Source: Minwuia sp048007105 | GTDB taxonomy: Bacteria > Pseudomonadota > Alphaproteobacteria > Minwuiales > Minwuiaceae | Length of the DNA: 64,000 bases | NCBI RefSeq assembly: GCF_048007105.1 | Contig: NZ_CP180352.1 | Location: forward strand, 3,596,001-3,660,000 | Reading direction: 5' to 3' | In this document: positions 63,177-64,000 of the stretch, in pieces | Layout of the letters: every line of letters begins with the position of its first letter | Position numbering within the stretch: position 1 is the stretch's first letter | Translations under genes and position numbers: made by a program | The notes under the pieces: model-generated | Database searches by the model: none | What the model was told of the DNA's origin: nothing | The model's input: the letters and a program-made list of their open reading frames with translations, nothing else

Positions 63177-64000
63177 TTACGGCCGGGGGCCGGGCCGGGC
63201 GTGCGATCGCGCGGCCAGGTTCTGCCCGAGCCGGCGCTCCCGGTAGAAGGTGTAGATGCCGGTCGCCACGACGATGCCGGCGCCGATCAGGGTCCAGCGG
63301 TCCGGGTAGTGGCCGAAGACGATGATGCCCGACAGGATCGCCCAGATCAGGATGGTGTAGCGGAAGGGCGAGACGAAGCCGATGTCGCCGATCCGCATGG
63401 CCGAAACCGAAAACAGGTAGCCCGCGATCAGGAAACAGGCCGCGCCGCCGAGCAACGCCAGTTCGGGACCGGCCAGCGGCCGCCACGGCTGGAACGGCGC
63501 CATCACCGCGCCCATCGCGGTAATGCAGAAGGCCGTCGTCACTGCCACCAGCACGGACGGCACGCCGGCCGAGAGCCGACGCGTGGAAAGATCGCGCAGC
63601 ACGATGAAGCAGACAGCGCCGAGCGCCCAGAGCGAGTGGGCGTCGAAGCCCTCGCCGCCCGGGCGCACGATGATCATGACGCCGGCGAAGCCGACGAGGA
63701 TGGCGCTGTAGCGGCGCCAGCCGACCTTCTCGCCGAGGAAGATCGAACCCGCAAGCGCCACGGCCAGGGGAAGCGACTGCAGGATCGCCGTGGCGTTGGC
63801 GATCGGCATGTTGAACAGCGCCTGCAGGAAGCAGTAGGTGCCGCCGACCTCGCCGACGATGCGCCACAGCAGCGTCCGCCCGTCGCCCGGCGCAATCCAG
63901 ATGCGGAAGGCCCCCCGTTGCCATGCAATGACGGCCAGCAGGAAGGTCGCGACGAGACCGCGCAGCAGGATCGCCTGGGCGAAGCTGACATGCTCGGACG
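63177..64000 (-). CDS. DMT/EamA family transporter, 5' partial at the window edge
   Basis: At least 273 residues; the coding frame stays open to base 64000, so the start lies outside. Membrane helices include LLRGLVATFLLAVIAWQRGA near the edge, ATAILQSLPLAVALAGSIFL, AMGAVMAPF and ILIWAILSGIIVFGHYPDRW, with the EamA end-repeat motif VSPFRYTILIWAIL. The C-terminus is basic (RRLGQNLAARSHARPGPRP). Unrelated in detail to the exporter at 22787. Substrate unknown. Confidence 0.87.
   Translation of the reverse strand, partial: SEHVSFAQAILLRGLVATFLLAVIAWQRGAFRIWIAPGDGRTLLWRIVGEVGGTYCFLQALFNMPIANATAILQSLPLAVALAGSIFLGEKVGWRRYSAILVGFAGVMIIVRPGGEGFDAHSLWALGAVCFIVLRDLSTRRLSAGVPSVLVAVTTAFCITAMGAVMAPFQPWRPLAGPELALLGGAACFLIAGYLFSVSAMRIGDIGFVSPFRYTILIWAILSGIIVFGHYPDRWTLIGAGIVVATGIYTFYRERRLGQNLAARSHARPGPRP

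Overview
The window comes from a GC-rich alphaproteobacterium, probably a Rhodospirillales-like marine or soil lineage; the genus cannot be read from the sequence. The evidence is the gene neighbourhoods: pdhA, pdhB with an N-terminal lipoyl domain, pdhC, lpdA, lipA and ratA next to ftsB; the MoxR-DUF58-DUF4159 cluster; DUF1285, CoA-pyrophosphatase, DUF6111 and CCA transferase in a row; CoxD/CoxE/XdhC accessory genes; and a DctPQM TRAP transporter. No ribosomal RNA, CRISPR array or insertion sequence was seen.

Bases 1064-21318 are a roughly 20-kb genomic island inserted into the 3' half of a tRNA-Lys(CTT) gene. A 46-bp direct repeat (1064-1109 and 21273-21318) marks the two ends. A P4-type tyrosine integrase lies at the end away from the intact tRNA, an AlpA-like regulator lies inside, and a 35-bp element with two GGAACCCC boxes sits just inside each end. 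The cargo, left to right, is: an XRE regulator coupled to a DUF4258-like protein behind repeated operators; a small gene killed by one nonsense codon; an AT-rich pair encoding a secreted protein and a lipoprotein; a DUF6602-like gene and a small unknown gene that share a 19-bp upstream element; and a long minus-strand defence operon. That operon runs hsdM, hsdS (frameshifted), HNH endonuclease, hsdR, Mrr-like endonuclease, two small unknowns and a two-helix membrane protein. Two convergent unknown genes close the island.

From 21359 onward the content is core-like. 21.4-25.6 kb holds an EEP-family phosphodiesterase, a VOC protein, a DMT exporter, a GST, an SDR and a cupin. 25.6-33.2 kb holds an MBL hydrolase and the MoxR/DUF58/DUF4159/membrane operon. 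33.3-35.9 kb holds a tightly coupled DUF1285-NUDIX-DUF6111-CCA operon. 35.9-43.7 kb is a minus-strand run of molybdenum-hydroxylase maturation genes (CoxD, CoxE, split XdhC, MoeA/MobA-like fusion) with a NifU-like protein and a beta-hydroxyacid dehydrogenase; the hydroxylase itself is not in the window. Then come a penicillin-acylase family hydrolase, two tandem ribbon-helix-helix paralogues, three tiny exported or small proteins, the pyruvate dehydrogenase/lipoate region (48.3-54.9 kb), ftsB, the TRAP operon (55.7-59.1 kb), and finally redox and membrane genes (DCC protein, DUF4166 oxidoreductase, membrane LuxR regulator, cytochrome b, PepSY protein, truncated DMT exporter).

Four otherwise intact genes (malic enzyme/Pta near 150, hsdS near 15310, the DUF4159 gene near 30705, dctM near 57714) each carry one single-base indel. 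Three of these are core genes, so sequencing or assembly error is at least as likely as true decay. A catalytic-motif aspartate also appears as glycine in the PDH E2 subunit.
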